A DNA stretch of 64,000 bases from Entonaema liquescens (lineage: Eukaryota; Ascomycota; Sordariomycetes; Xylariales; Xylariaceae): positions 1,240,001-1,304,000 of the forward strand of contig CADCSX010000003.1 in assembly GCA_902805475.1 (NCBI GenBank). Reading direction: 5' to 3'. Shown here piece by piece: positions 1-11,714 of the stretch. Each line of letters begins with the position of its first letter. Within the stretch, counting starts at the first letter, position 1. The notes below the pieces were generated by a model, which saw only the letters and a program-made list of their open reading frames with translations, was not told the origin of the DNA and searched no databases. The position numbers and the translations under genes were made by a program.

Positions 1-1666
1 GAGATGGTATGAATTGAGAGGAAGGGTAATGCGTTGGTTAACTAAACATGAAGACTAATGTATGCGTATAATATCGTCGGACACCTGGAGGACGAAAGTA
101 ATGCTATCTGAAATATCTAGAGTCCGGCGCAAAAATCGACGATCAATCAACGAATAGCGCGAGAGAGGTGTGCGAGACTGCGAGTTCAAGAGAACGTATA
201 TCTACCGGGGTAACGACGAACACCAAGCCTCCATCCGGAAGTTGGAGAAGGGAAAGAAAAGAGTTCTAGCAAGGAGTGCGGGCAGACTGAACACAATAAG
301 TACCTGACAGAATAGACAGGATCCACCTCCCCCAGGTTTCGAAGACTACGAGGGTAGGAGGGATGAACGAACGGATGCCCGAATAAGCCATTCACGAATA
401 GGAGTGACGACATTTCCCCACAAAACTCATACCTAGGTTAGGTGCTTTCGGGGGCTAGGGGAAGGTACCTACATGAGCGGATACCTACCTCTAGGTGGTA
501 TTCTCATGCGACAGCAACTTCTTCTGCCGTGTGCCTTATTCCGCCTTATGCATAGGTACCTAGGTACTACATGTACCTGATCGAGTTGGAGAATAGGTAA
601 GCAGCTAGCTGCAAGTCCCTTTCTAAATACCTGTCTAATCGAGCCGAGGGTGCCAAGGCTAGAGAGCTGAATTGAAACCATGCGGAATTGAACCCCTCCT
701 GGACTCTAACCCCTCCTAAATGATATATTACCCCACAAGTGGTGCTATTCACCTACCACCGTCTCTTACAATTCTATCGTCCTGGTTTATCTGGTGTACT
801 GAACACTAATAGGATAGAAGAGTGTTTGAGTATATTCTACGGCTTCTTTCCCTTTCTCTAACATTTTAGTAATTGGACGAAGTCGATTTGTTTCAAGTGA
901 ATATGCTTCGGCATTATATACAACTAGAAGAAGAGTTGCTAGGTATCGATACGGAAGAGTTTAACCAAGCAACATCAAATCTAATAATTCATTAATATCA
1001 TTAATAAGGGTTAAATACCGAACAATTTAGAATGCTTTGTATAGAAGCTTTTGCAGAGCAATTACATACCCTCGAGTTAATAAGTATCGTGTTAGTTACC
1101 ATTTCTACCTAATTATTGGATCTAAATGGCTGTAAACCTACGAAAACGGTAAGCTAAAGTGTATCGCTATGGGGTGTTGAAAAGGCGCACCAATGAACAG
1201 TCTACTTGAGAGAACCCGTCTTCTCCGGTTTGATCCACCTCAAGTCGTTTCTTTCCGTATTGAAGCCATTCAGAATTGCTTAGTATATCTACACTCTCAT
1301 AACGCAACGATACATATCAAGTCGTTAAAGTAGTTAAAGTAGTTAACTTATAGGTAATGGTACGTTAATGGTATTACATGAGGGCATGATATCTAGACTA
1401 TTAACGCCAGAAACCGATTCCCGTGAAAACGGAAATCATCTGTTTATAGCTTACCTAAATTCTCGTGAAGTTTGAACGGAAAGATGGAGTCGTCCGCAAA
1501 GTCCTTTTTAAACCTTCCACTTTCGGTGTCTACTAGCCCGTAACGCCGTATATCGATCCCTCTTGAACTTTCTATGGCTTGTGATCTAAACAATACTACC
1601 CCGCCAGCGCTACTTTGTCGACCTTTTTACTATTTACTACGAATTAGATTACAGTAGAGGGCAATA
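1..1666. other. Intergenic, no gene seen
   Basis: No reading frame here has recognisable domains or a convincing splice structure. The stretch is AT-rich from about 780 to 1640 and holds scattered TACCTAGGTA-like words (for example near 430-580). The last 200 bp presumably carry the promoter of the SDR gene that starts at 1667. Confidence 0.6.
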
Positions 1667-2477
1667 ATGGCAACTCTTGACGGTAAAGTGTTCGCTATCA
1701 CCGGTGGTGCTAGCGGAATTGGGTTTGCAACCGCACAGATACTATCCAAACGAGGTGGAATTGTCTGCATAGCCGATGTTGACCCGGCAGCCATTAGCAA
1801 GGCAGAGGAATATTTTACCAGCCAAAATGCACCCTTCACTGTTGCCAAGGTAGACATCTCTAAGCGGGAAGAGGTTGAATCTTGGATCGACGGCATTGTC
1901 CAGAAATACGGCAAACTCGATGGTGCCGCCAACGTCGCGGGTATCATCGGCAAGCATCATGGCATACGAGAGGTTGCCGACCTCGACGACGACGAATGGC
2001 ATAAGATAATCGCAGTTAACCTCACGGGGACCATGTATTGCTTAAGAGCTGAACTTCGGAAAATCGTTGGTGGTGGTTCTATTGTGAATGTTTCCTCTAT
2101 CCACGGGCTTCAAGGTAGTTACTGGTCCTAGTCTTATGTCTAGAGTGACAGGGCTGATCTCCAATCTAGGGTTTGCCAAACACGGAGCATATGATGCCAG
2201 CAAGCATGGTGTCATAGGCCTGACGAAAGCCGCTGCCAAAGAAAATGGAGCCCGGCAAGTGCGTGTCAATGCGGTGGCACCGGGAGCCATATATACTCCG
2301 CTGATGGAAAAGAGCTGGAAAATCCACAACCGACCATCTGATGCACCCTTTGACGACACAGCAGCCCTAGGTAGACAGGGCACAGCAGAGGAATGTGGCC
2401 AGGTCATTGCTTTCCTTTTGGGTCCCGACTCAACGTACGTGAGCGGAAGCGTATATTCCATCGACGGTGCGATGTAG
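1667..2477 (+). CDS. Short-chain dehydrogenase/reductase (classical SDR)
   Basis: NAD(P)-dependent oxidoreductase of the classical SDR family; the substrate cannot be told from sequence. Exons 1667-2114 and 2170-2477 give 251 residues, the normal family length. The intron is 2115-2169 (55 bp, GTAGTT...CTAG, with a CTGAT branch-point match at 2154-2158), and splicing restores the frame across G-F-A-K. Visible motifs are the N-terminal cofactor loop TGGASGIG (residues about 13-20), D of the acidic loop in ADVD, a modified NNAG motif reading NVAG, the catalytic Ser in NVSSIHG, and the YxxxK active site in YDASK. The C-terminal half has the usual PGAIYTPL and SGSVYSIDGA segments. The start at 1667 is the first ATG before the cofactor motif. 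The gene converges with NAA20, with only 25 bp between the stop codons. The enzyme is probably soluble and cytosolic, since no signal peptide is seen. Confidence 0.93.
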
Positions 2478-2502
2478 GTCGCAAGCAGAATTAACTCAAT
2501 AA

Positions 2503-3149
2503 CTAAAAGACATCCTCAGGCTGAACGTCGTGATTTCTCCCATCCTCTCGAATGTGTTTCAGTGTCTTATCCCGGGACATGGGTTTACGCATATCGTAGG
2601 CATCCTCACCGTGAGCGGTGGGATCGTTAACGTTATCACCATAATAGTCCTTGACTACACGATATACGCTATAGCCCATACCCTCGTAAAAGTTGATGGC
2701 CCTCGTGTTACTTTTCCTTACGAACAGATCGACAAACCAAGCATCGCCAGCTTCCGCAGCAACTTCAAGATTTTCGGTGAGAATCTTTCCAATGCCAAGA
2801 CGGCGAGCTTCAGGAGCCACCGTGAGGGCCGTGATGTGTGCGTGCCATGGTAGATAATGCTCAGAATATTGGAAGTAATCTGGAGAACTTTCCAACTTGC
2901 CCATAACTGTAAAGTGACGTGTAACCTCGTTAGGCTGGATTATTATGAAATTTATGATTAGAGAATGATTTTTGACCTACTGTAACCAATAATGTTTCCG
3001 CTGGGGTCCTCAGCGACTTGGAATAGTGAGGGCCATTTGGCAAAGTATTGAAGGTAGAAACTTAGATCGTACGTCTCAGTCAACGGATCAAGATTGCATT
3101 TGGAGAACTTGTCTAAGTCATCGGGACGGAAACGTCGAAAAGAGGCCAT
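2503..3149 (-). CDS. NAA20: N-terminal acetyltransferase B catalytic subunit (NAA20/NAT3)
   Basis: GNAT-fold enzyme that acetylates nascent N-termini of the Met-Asp/Glu/Asn/Gln type as the catalytic part of the NatB complex on ribosomes. Two exons, 2981-3149 and 2506-region 2503-2906, flank a 74-bp intron (2907-2980, GTAGGT...ACAG). Splicing gives G-Y-I-M-G-K across the junction, which is the conserved strand preceding the acetyl-CoA site, and a 190-residue protein of normal family length. The N-terminus MASFRRFRPDDL and the segment NLDPLTETY are hallmarks of NAA20. The acetyl-CoA loop is visible as RRLGIGK, and FVDLFVR, YEGMGYSVYR and EDAYDMRK follow in the family order. The start at 3149 is the ATG directly preceding the conserved RPDDL. 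A stand-alone GNAT of another specificity is much less likely, because the substrate-side motifs also match NAA20. Confidence 0.95.
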
Positions 3150-3757
3150 GACTGTAGTGTAGCTAGTACCTAGGTCTTAATTTCCAGTCAACTAGGTACC
3201 AAACAGTAAAAATGATTTTCTGTATCGAAGACGCTTGGGCGTATTGTCTAATTTGCTGGCATCGGTTTGCATGAAAGCCCAGGCGGAGGTAAGCGAATTG
3301 AATTAGAAAAAGGGGCTTAAGAGAAATAAGATTACGAATATATAATACCAAGGTCGTAGATCCTTTTTTTTTTTATCACCCAACTACTTAATTCATTGCA
3401 TAGATTCAGCGGGATATAAAAAAGTGAATGGAAAAACGAATATAAGTTTTAGTGGGATACCTGGCAAACGAAGATTCAAACAAAGCCCAATAATCATATA
3501 CCTAATACGAAATAATATCACCTAACCTTTAGCTGAATAGCCCAGAGCGCATTGCCCCTCCAAACATAACTGAGGAAATAAATGAAAATGAAGGTGGGGG
3601 GCTAGCGGCGGCCTATTAAAGCCGTCTATGCCGTTTCTCTCAAGAAAGAAAAAAATCCCAGTTGAAGAGCCGCTAAAACTTTGATGGGCTACCTAAGGTT
3701 ACAAATAAGTTTTCTCAATTTAATGCTTAATATCTTGTATTAGGTACATACCTACCT

Positions 3758-3807
<50 letters not shown>

Positions 3808-4400
3808 TTTATGTATGTACCCTAGATAGCGAGATAGCGCCATATCGTTACTTCCAAACTACCTCGTTTTACTCACGCGGGAATCGGCAGGTGCCTGTCG
3901 CTGCAATACCTTCCACATGCACGGTGGCACAAGTTACATGTAAATGTGGTTCTTATTTTACATCTGATTATTAGGTACCTTATAGCTTACACCACACACC
4001 ACCACACGCCTTACACAACGCAGTCAGACCTGTCAGACCTGTCAGGGTAGTGCCAACCCTTGTTACCTCGTTCAATATCATCCGTTTATTATTGGATTGT
4101 TACTTAATCCTTTTCAAACACTTTTCGTGCGTACATATCCGCATCACCGACTCAAAATAGAAAAAAGTTTCTTGGACGACCAGACCCTGCGATACGGACT
4201 CCTTAGAGAGGAGGATAGAATAATACAAACGATAACCTTATTCTTTGACGTCTCAACTTCTTTGTATAACAACTCAGACTAAGACATTGTCTTTACTTAT
4301 GATCCGCTCGACAACACGCACAACGAAGTCACTGCTTTCTTAAAAGCCCCCTATAATACTCAGGCTGCGAGATCTAGTATTTAGTACCGAATCCGTAAAT
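3150..4400. other. Intergenic between NAA20 and the next gene
   Basis: Divergent promoter region. It contains a long TA microsatellite (listed separately), TACCTAGG-type words around 3741-3760, and short tandem words (accacacacc, gtcagacct repeated at 4024-4043). No gene is seen; open frames here lack any recognisable domain. Confidence 0.6.
3761..3803. repeat. TA dinucleotide microsatellite
   Basis: Uninterrupted (TA)n of about 43 bp starting right after a CCTACCTAGG word. It is a simple sequence repeat, probably length-variable between isolates. Confidence 0.95.
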
Positions 4401-5621
4401 ATGTCAAGATCACCGCGTACCCCTAGCCATTCCCGGCAAACCTCCGCCATCGATACCTCTTTTCAGAACTCGAGTCCCAATATGTCACCCCGAAGCCGGC
4501 GCCAGTCGAAATCTTCTTTTCAAGACCCTTTGACCCCTACGCAATAGTATGAACGAGTCTGAGCTTAATGATCTCAGCAATGGTGGTATGGGTCAGGATA
4601 ATGGTCTTGGAAATTTAGCGGACGAGTTAGCTGACGCTTTGTCCGGATCTGGCGAGGAGGAATATTACGAGGACGGAGAAGAACGGTCACAACTCGGATT
4701 CGACGAAAAAGACGCGCCAAATGATGGGATTCGGGATAGCGGGGTTGATGTAGAAAGCCAGTCAGACCACCGAGAAAAGACGAGGAACACGAGCCTAGGT
4801 ATACCTTCTCCCCTGGGCGTGGGCACAGACGGACTGGAAGCGCATATGACGGGAGTGAATATGGTTCTGAATCCGATCTGGATTCGCCCGGTATGCCGCC
4901 GAGTCTGGTTGCGAGAATCGACGCTGTGGAATCTCTAGCCAGAAGAGGCACTGAAAGCAATGGCAGTCCTAGTGATGGCGTATTTCAACGGTTAACAGAC
5001 GGACTAAGAGACCTTGGGTCCCAGTCGGGCGTAGAGGGTAGCACTACAAGGTGAGTGATAATTCCTAATTATGCTAGCCTTTCCGAATATGAACTAACCA
5101 AAACGTTTCTCGAATTGTAGGTTAATAACAGCTCACTCGGCCTAGCAACGCATCTGGCACACCAGACGCGACAGATCCATAACCTTACCTTCCCTCTATT
5201 ATCACCACTGGTTCAACCACCGGATCCCGAGACCATCGATTCTCTTTTGCCACTACTCACCTCCGTCTCGGACGAAATGCCCCGACCTGCGACCTCCGCG
5301 TTTAACTCTATAAGTGCTTTGCATTCCGTAACATCAGACCTCGTGCAAACCCTGAATTACCTCTCCGATACACTACATATGTCACGACAAACTACAACCA
5401 CTGCTACAAGGCGGTTAAGAACAGCCAAGGAGATGGTAGCGGAGATGAAACGTGAAGAGGAACTCAGAGAGGAAGGAGAGAGGTGGCTGACGAGAGGGAA
5501 CTGGGGTGAGAGGCTACAAAAGCGCGAGTGCGCAGGCGTGTGTAGAGAAGTCGTCGGAGGCTTCGAAGAAGTATGTAATGGCTGGAGAGCCCGTCTTTTA
5601 GCCCAGGCGGAATCGGCGTAG
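4401..5621 (+). CDS. Conserved fungal protein of unknown function, frame-disrupted model
   Basis: Coding sequence is clear but does not read through in one frame. The start at 4401 gives MSRSPRTPSHSRQ and continues in frame to a TAG at about 4545. Acidic, Gly-rich coding (NDLSNGG, LADELADALSGSGEEE) then runs in the next frame from 4549 to about 4815. From 4818 the first frame resumes (RTGSAYDGSEYG, PSLVARIDAVESLARRG) to a donor at 5051 (GTGAGT). The tail (HQTRQIHNLTFPLLSPL, TATRRLRTAKEMVAEMKREEE, stop at 5621) is helical and charged, a possible coiled coil. The acceptor at 5119-5120 leads to a stop, while the alternative at 5130-5131 (81-bp intron) keeps the frame. The internal jumps need either tiny non-consensus introns (4505-4547 and 4761-4828 both close the frame) or one-base indels. 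I recognise this as a conserved Pezizomycotina type of protein but assign no function. The Ser/Pro-rich N-terminus suggests a phosphorylated, mostly disordered protein. Confidence 0.6.
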
Positions 5622-6517
5622 AGATAATTCCCAGCACAGGGGCACGCGTTCATAATGAAGCCAGCCAGCAAGCAAGCATATTTTTGTTTTCGAGCGTAAG
5701 TCGGAAACTGACGTCTGTAATGTGTGGCTGGGGTCGGCCTTGTCAGCTCGGACTTTCTTTTTTATCGATCTCTTTTTGGCATTGCGGTGGATACGTTATT
5801 GATTGTAAACTCAGAATCCTGGTGGCGTTGATATCACTTGGGCGGTTTTTTTGACCGGTTCTTATGGCCTCGGGATAGACATAAAGACTTGAATGAAAGA
5901 ATAGTGCCTAATGATGGTGCTGCTTCGTTAATATACATGATGGAAATGTCTGCCGTCTTGGGTATGAAAACTATTTATGGGTCGTAGTCTATACATCTTG
6001 AGGTGCGTGTATCCCCTTTAAGTCAGTCTCACGGTTGTCTTGGTCCATAGTCCGACATCTTTAGAGGGAAGCCGGATCATAGCCTAGAGCCAGGAAGAAG
6101 TGCTTCAATACTAGGATACCAGGCCCTAGGAACTCTCATGTAGCTCCGATGTAAAGATCTAGAAAGGTAAATACCAACAAGATACAAAAAGATCCAAGTT
6201 AAGTCAATTCACTGTCCGTAATGTAGAGGAACTGATCTTCATTATCATATAACGTTGTAGTATTAAGTGTAGCAGATGCTCCGGCCTAGAAAGAGAATTA
6301 CTGTTATTCTCATTGAACGAGATACACGTATATACCAAATAATAAAGCTTTCGAAGAGTGCCAATTTGTTGACTAGGGAGTCGTTCAACGAAGGTTATAT
6401 GGCCAGGAGTGAAAAGAAGACGGCTACCAACTCCTCCTCATGCAACGGAAAGTTGATACACCCTCGTAGATACCACTTTTCCGCGCCTGAGCCAGTAGAT
6501 TTCAATAATACGTGGAC
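5622..6517. other. Intergenic between converging genes
   Basis: 3' flanks of the unknown gene and of the LOV gene. A plus-strand open frame from 6276 runs into the LOV coding region as its antisense and is not considered real. No RNA gene or repeat is seen. Confidence 0.6.
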
Positions 6518-8626
6518 TTATCCCTTCATGTCTCCCGAGTGGTTGCCCAAAGCCGACAACGGGCAACGCTCACTAAGTTCTTTGTTCGCACCGCCGTTAT
6601 CAGAACCCGTGTCATTCCCACCAAGGGGCCTCTGTTCATCGGCCTTGGCATCTACCAGCGGCGCGTCCCGAGAACGCTGTCGATCAACCCCCGCGTCGTC
6701 GTTCACGAGCACCACCATCCACACGCCCACTGCCCCGTCTGGGCCAAACAGCGGCGTGCAGTGTATCCACTTACCCTTCCCGCGCCTGTCCATCCGAGTC
6801 ACCCACCGGACTTTCATAGTGACGCCGCGGCCGTCGGCGAATGCCTGCGCGACTGCTTCCCGGACGGCAGACGGGCCCCCGATCCGGGACATGAAGTTGC
6901 TTTGTAGCATGCCGGGGAAGCGAAGCGAGGGGGACGCGAACAGGACTCGTAGGTGGGGATGAGGCTGCACTAGGAGGTACCGCTCGAAGGGACTGGTGAC
7001 GCGACTAACGGACGCGATTGGTGTCTGAGGTAATGGATGGGAGTCTACGCGTTCTGGGCTTTGGGACTTTGAATTTGTCTCGGTGTCTGCCGCGTCTTCA
7101 TGGCGGCGGAGGCGCATCTTACCGTCTACCTCCTGAGCTATTTCCGACTCTGAGAAGCTGGGCATCTCCGCTGGCTCATGTGATTCGTCACCAGCGCTGG
7201 TATGAGCGTTGGTACCTCTATAACTCTTTTTCCGGTCAAGAATCCGTCTAAGAGCCTCGAGGCCTGCACATTCTTCGGCCAGACCCGAGACGTCTACCAT
7301 GGCACCGAGGTGGTATTGGACTATGCCACGGATGTCTAGAAGAGGCGCGGTCATAGCAATATTAATGAACGGAGAACCGTCCCGACGGTAATCCAAGACG
7401 ACTTCGCAGTGCTCCTTTCCGTCGTATAAATCCTTGCATGCTCCCCGTCGGTCCGTACCGGGTCCTTGAAGGAAACGAATATTCCGGCCTAGGGCATATC
7501 CAGCGTCATACTATAGTACTCGATGTTATTAGTTATTGCCCAGGTAATATGGCCGGTATTTTTTAAGACTTGGTGTGTGGTAGTTGGTTGGGCCCTGATT
7601 TCGAACATCTCACTCACCTGCGTCATTCGATGAAACTCTGATATTGTTTAGTCAGATTTGCTATCGTCTCCTTTCTGCGTGATTGAGCTCACCTTTGCTG
7701 GCAAATATAATCGGGTTGTCAACTCTTGACGGATCCGTCAAGTAGAAGACGTCCGCTAATCCTTCGGGCAGACCTCTAAGGTGGCTGGGCAGTGTATTTG
7801 TAATCCGTTGCTTGATAGTGGTGGTCACTATCTGGATCCAGGTATGGGCGATGTCGGAAGGTAGGTCCTCTTCAGCTAAGTCGATTTCGTCCCCAGCTAT
7901 AGGTTTAAGCCCATCATATTCCCTCGGTCCCCTTTTCAGGAGACCGGGAAGAGCTGTGCTGTCACCAGGGGCGGGAGATGTAGATAACGAACTTTTTCTC
8001 GATTTTGCTGACTGATATAAAACTATGGACAATCCAAGTTAAATCACATCATCTAAATACTCTTCCAGACATAAGAGTATTAGTAGGTAGTTATGCTACA
8101 TTGTAGGAAAGGGCTAAGAACTACTCGTTGTCTGGAGATAAGAGAGAGCTATAATAAACATAGAATGCACTCACGACTCATAGGAGAACTTGAGGCGGAA
8201 CAAGCTCCAATAGAAGGGGGTTCTCCAGGGGAAGGGAAGGAAGTGAGCCCAGTCCGGCTACGATCGGGATTACTATGCATGCTGTGTAATAGTTAATCTC
8301 TAGGTTTAATAAAATTTATCGTTGGTAGTTTACCTATTTGGACGTTTTTTGTGGCGGGATTGGTGGTCTAAGAAAAGGACTTCTGTTTCTTTCCATATTC
8401 TCCTGAATGTTGTTGGGGATGAAATCGTATCAGCGATAGAAGTTCCCGAATTTGATTGTTTTTCGAGGATATCTACGATATTAGCCCCTTTATCATCATC
8501 TTCAGAATTTTCGAAGGCTGCGAAAGACCACACTCTCATCGCGACATGACTCTTATTGTCGACCGCTGTAGATGATATATTGTCTCGTTTCCCGGGTGAA
8601 TCACCACGTCTCGATGGTCGTGTCAT
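6518..8626 (-). CDS. LOV-PAS protein with degenerate photoreceptor domain
   Basis: Fungal LOV-PAS family protein; the typical family member is a blue-light sensor. Secure exons are 7693-8032 side (upstream edge uncertain), 7618-7637 (20 nt) and 6518-7510, joined by introns 7638-7692 (55 bp) and 7511-7617 (107 bp). They yield FASKEFHRMTQ then YDAGYALGRNIRFLQGPGT, a LOV core. A likely first exon, 8334-8626 (ATG at 8626, donor GTAAAC), encodes a charged stretch ending HQSRHKKRPN. Its junction with the 7693-8032 exon is unresolved: the obvious acceptor at about 8023 is out of phase, so a mini-exon or an indel is possible. After LOV comes a second PAS-like region (YLLVQPHPHLRVLFASPS, FMSRIGGPSAVRE, KGKWIHCTPLFGPDG). 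The flavin-adduct Cys of GRNCRFLQ is Ile here (codon 7478-7480). The Asn of LLNYRRDG is Asp (VLDYRRDG), and the Gln of GVQxD is Met (GAMVD). A photochemically inactive paralogue or a domain reused for another ligand is inferred. Confidence 0.8.
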
Positions 8627-11600
8627 CTTTCAGTCTTGTGGGAAATGAATCGGATAAAGATGTGTTGTTAATATGATCCTAGAGCGTACTTGTGTCACAA
8701 AGAGCAAATTTGATGTAAACCCGCCTCTCATATCATCAACACTGTTATTTTGGAAGGGGAAAGACTAAGGATACGACGCCCGACTGCTTATACATACAAC
8801 TATAGGACAAGAAAGAATAGGCCCAATGGGGAAACAATGGTGAGGGGCTCGAATGGGAGACCTCTAAGGAAGTTAAACTTGAGTAGTTGTCTCATGTCGT
8901 AGTAACTAATGGGCAGTAAAAAATTGCAAGATCATGTTGACAGTAGCTGGACATCTCAGATTCTGGGCACTACAAGGCGTATTTCACGGCGACATCCTAG
9001 TGTTCACGACAGTAACGTAGAATGATAAGGCCGCCGTTTTGAAATTTGAGCTGAGGGTTTGAGACTACTATACACAATTAGTTAAATTTCCCCAGTACCG
9101 AATCTTGGGATAGGGGTAGCGGATAGAATGGTTATTGATTCGCATGCTTCCGTTACGAACTACGAAGATAGGGGCCGAGCACTTAACTACTAAATAGGTA
9201 GCCACGGATCTTATATGAAGTCAATTTTTATCTAGTAAGGAAGTTATTTAAAGGGGATTTGAGAAGAATATTAATATACTCAACCATGGGTATACAAGAT
9301 ATGTGAGGATACAGGTAATACATACACAGGTACCTTATGTACCTGATATAGGTATCTACCTATCATATAAGTAATCGTAGCAGCATAGAGTGATATATAG
9401 GTATGTTACGAACCTGTTACCATCTTATTACGGTAACATGTATGCTCTTAACTAGTTGAGCGATCCTCATTCTATGCATTTATTTGTGACTAAGGCTTAA
9501 TACTTAGCTGAATGTTCAAGGGGTTATTGGCTCCTCTTCACCCTTTCGCTGGCATTGATATGTTGATAGACGAATGAGTTTTACGACAAAGTGGGCTTGC
9601 TCATATGATACGGTTAACGTTATGTTGAGGATGGTGGGGATGATTCATTTTGAGCCTCATCGATCGTATCGTACCCCGATTAACGATTCGTAGGGAATTG
9701 TGTTATGCTAGATGAACTTGTGCAAGCTTTGTATCAGAATCAGTCAAGCATGGGAAGTTGAAATGTGTTAGGCTAGTCAATCTCATGCCAAGCCACTTTG
9801 TTCCGATCATGGATGTTGCTGGTTGGGGGAATGTTTTGGTATTTTTTTTTTTTTTTTTGGGTGTGACGGATTGGGGGATGGAGAGAAGCCTTAACGCGCT
9901 GCCCAGGCGCTCGCAGATCCTGCAATCATGTATTGTTTATGTACAACAAATATGTCTTATTGGCTTGCCAATACATCTATGGTACAAATGGAGCGATAAG
10001 GTAGTGGGAAGTGCCCAGGGAATCTCGGATAGGTACTTAACCCTATCAACGGTACCTATCAGCCGGGAATCCGGGGACCACCTGGGCAGTCTAAACAATG
10101 ACCCCTGAGTGGGAAAGCGCGTAGCCAGTCGGAAAATTGGATGCGCGCGTGTCCCTTGTGAAATTCGCTGGTAGATTGGTAGGTTACGTACATGTAAGCA
10201 AAATAATAAACAACCCAACCGCGCCACCTGGCATAGTATATGTACGAAGTACAAATACCTCCCTTTTAATACCTACATGTAGGTACTATGTAGCGAGGGG
10301 CAGCTCCGCTTTCTTTTGATTTCTATTATGAAAAAGAAAAAGGGAGAGAGAGCAGGCGCGTCAAGTCAATCTTGCATCGCGAATTCGGCCGCACAATAGG
10401 TCCTAGGTTAGTTTTTTGACGTGTTGAATTACTTACAGGGTTAAAGAGACCTGTCAGAGGCCTCTTGTTATTGTCTTGTTCAAACTAACTTGTCCTATTT
10501 TGGTTGCTTGGTGCTTGCAAACTAGTCCAGCCCCCGCAATTATCCTTTTACTTTGTTTATATATCTGCAGTTCCCGTTTTAGTAACCGCGAACAAAAGAA
10601 GGGAAATGAGACTATGTAAATACTGTTTACACACGCGTTTCCCAGCCACTATCAGGAACTCAGCTGTTTTCTGTAGCTGTACTTTACGCGTACAAGCAAA
10701 TCACTCTTCTTTTTTTCTTTCCCAAAATTAATAACAGTAACTATCCAGCTTCTGCTCAAGAAGAGTAGGTAATTCATTTTTATAAGTTTATTATTTTGAT
10801 TAATATCAGTAGTATTGCATGCGTATATCATGGTGCATTGAGAGTGTCGTAAATGGTGTTCATAGAAGAAAGTCAGAAGGTCAGAGGAGCATGTCATCAA
10901 TTCTTAGTGTACCTTGATTAGGTGGTATTGAACACAGTTTGCGGCCTTCTAATATCGGTTAAAAAGTTAATCGGTACCTGATAACATATGCCTTTGGTAG
11001 CAATACAGAAGTATAGCACATCATCAGATAGTGGGGGGTTCAAAGTTTAGCACTGGTAAGCCCCCTGTGTCGTTGTAAGGCGCGACCTGCAGGCACGCCA
11101 AAAAGCATTAGCAGGAACAAGAACGGGTAGAGCCAGGTCTTTCTTTCCCTAGCACGGTCCATTCAGCCCGTCGTTGCCATTCAACCTCCAAAGTCTCCAA
11201 AGTCTACGAAACCACTCCGCCGCCTCTTTCCCAACTTGCTATCGTCGTTACAGTTTTTCAACCAATTTAGCTCACTTCTCCCGTTTTCCCTAACAAGAGA
11301 ACCCATCTTCTCGCCACATTCTATTCTATTCATTTCGCTCTTTTTTCTAATTTTTCAATTCTTTGCGAGACCGTACCGACAGTAACAGGAAGCGATCGAA
11401 TAATAGGCGTATTCTCCCTTGCAAACCCTCTCTGGCATTAGTTCTGATCTATACCGTCAACGACAAGAGAGCATGCGCTAGAAAGGAGCTGCATACCCTC
11501 AAGGGGCCTTAGGACGTACTTGCCGACAACATCTATCCTTTAACAACTGACCGGAGTCTCTCACGGGCTTGGGTTTTCTGACAATTCCGGCTTCAACTCA

Positions 11601-11714
11601 TAACAACCGATTCGCGCCTTTTCCCTCGACTATTACACCTACCTTGCTTTCTCTACCTTAACCACTTGCGTAGCTTCTGCGATCACCACCTAAACTCGAC
11701 CTGCATGAGAGAAA
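8627..11714. other. Long intergenic region, no gene seen
   Basis: About 3.1 kb between the divergent LOV and Cdh1-type genes. It is AT-rich at 8640-9760, with TACCTA-like words near 9325-9400 and 10240-10290 and a T-run at 9841-9859. From about 11140 to 11700 the plus strand is CT-rich (for example ttctctacctt, ccctcgactatt), as expected for a long fungal 5' leader of the gene that starts at 11715. Open frames here have no recognisable content. Confidence 0.55.

Noticed and set aside
4505..4547. Firm 43-bp intron in the unknown gene
   Set aside because: It closes the frame, but the donor GTCGAA and the length are both poor; kept only as an alternative.
6276..6962. Plus-strand open frame of 228 codons
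   Set aside because: It is antisense to the PAS-bearing exon of the LOV-PAS gene; no domain, and the minus-strand coding is clearly conserved.
9758..10319. Gene in the long gap at 8.6-11.7 kb
   Set aside because: Frames of 60-116 codons on both strands with no domain, no codon pattern and T-run low complexity inside.
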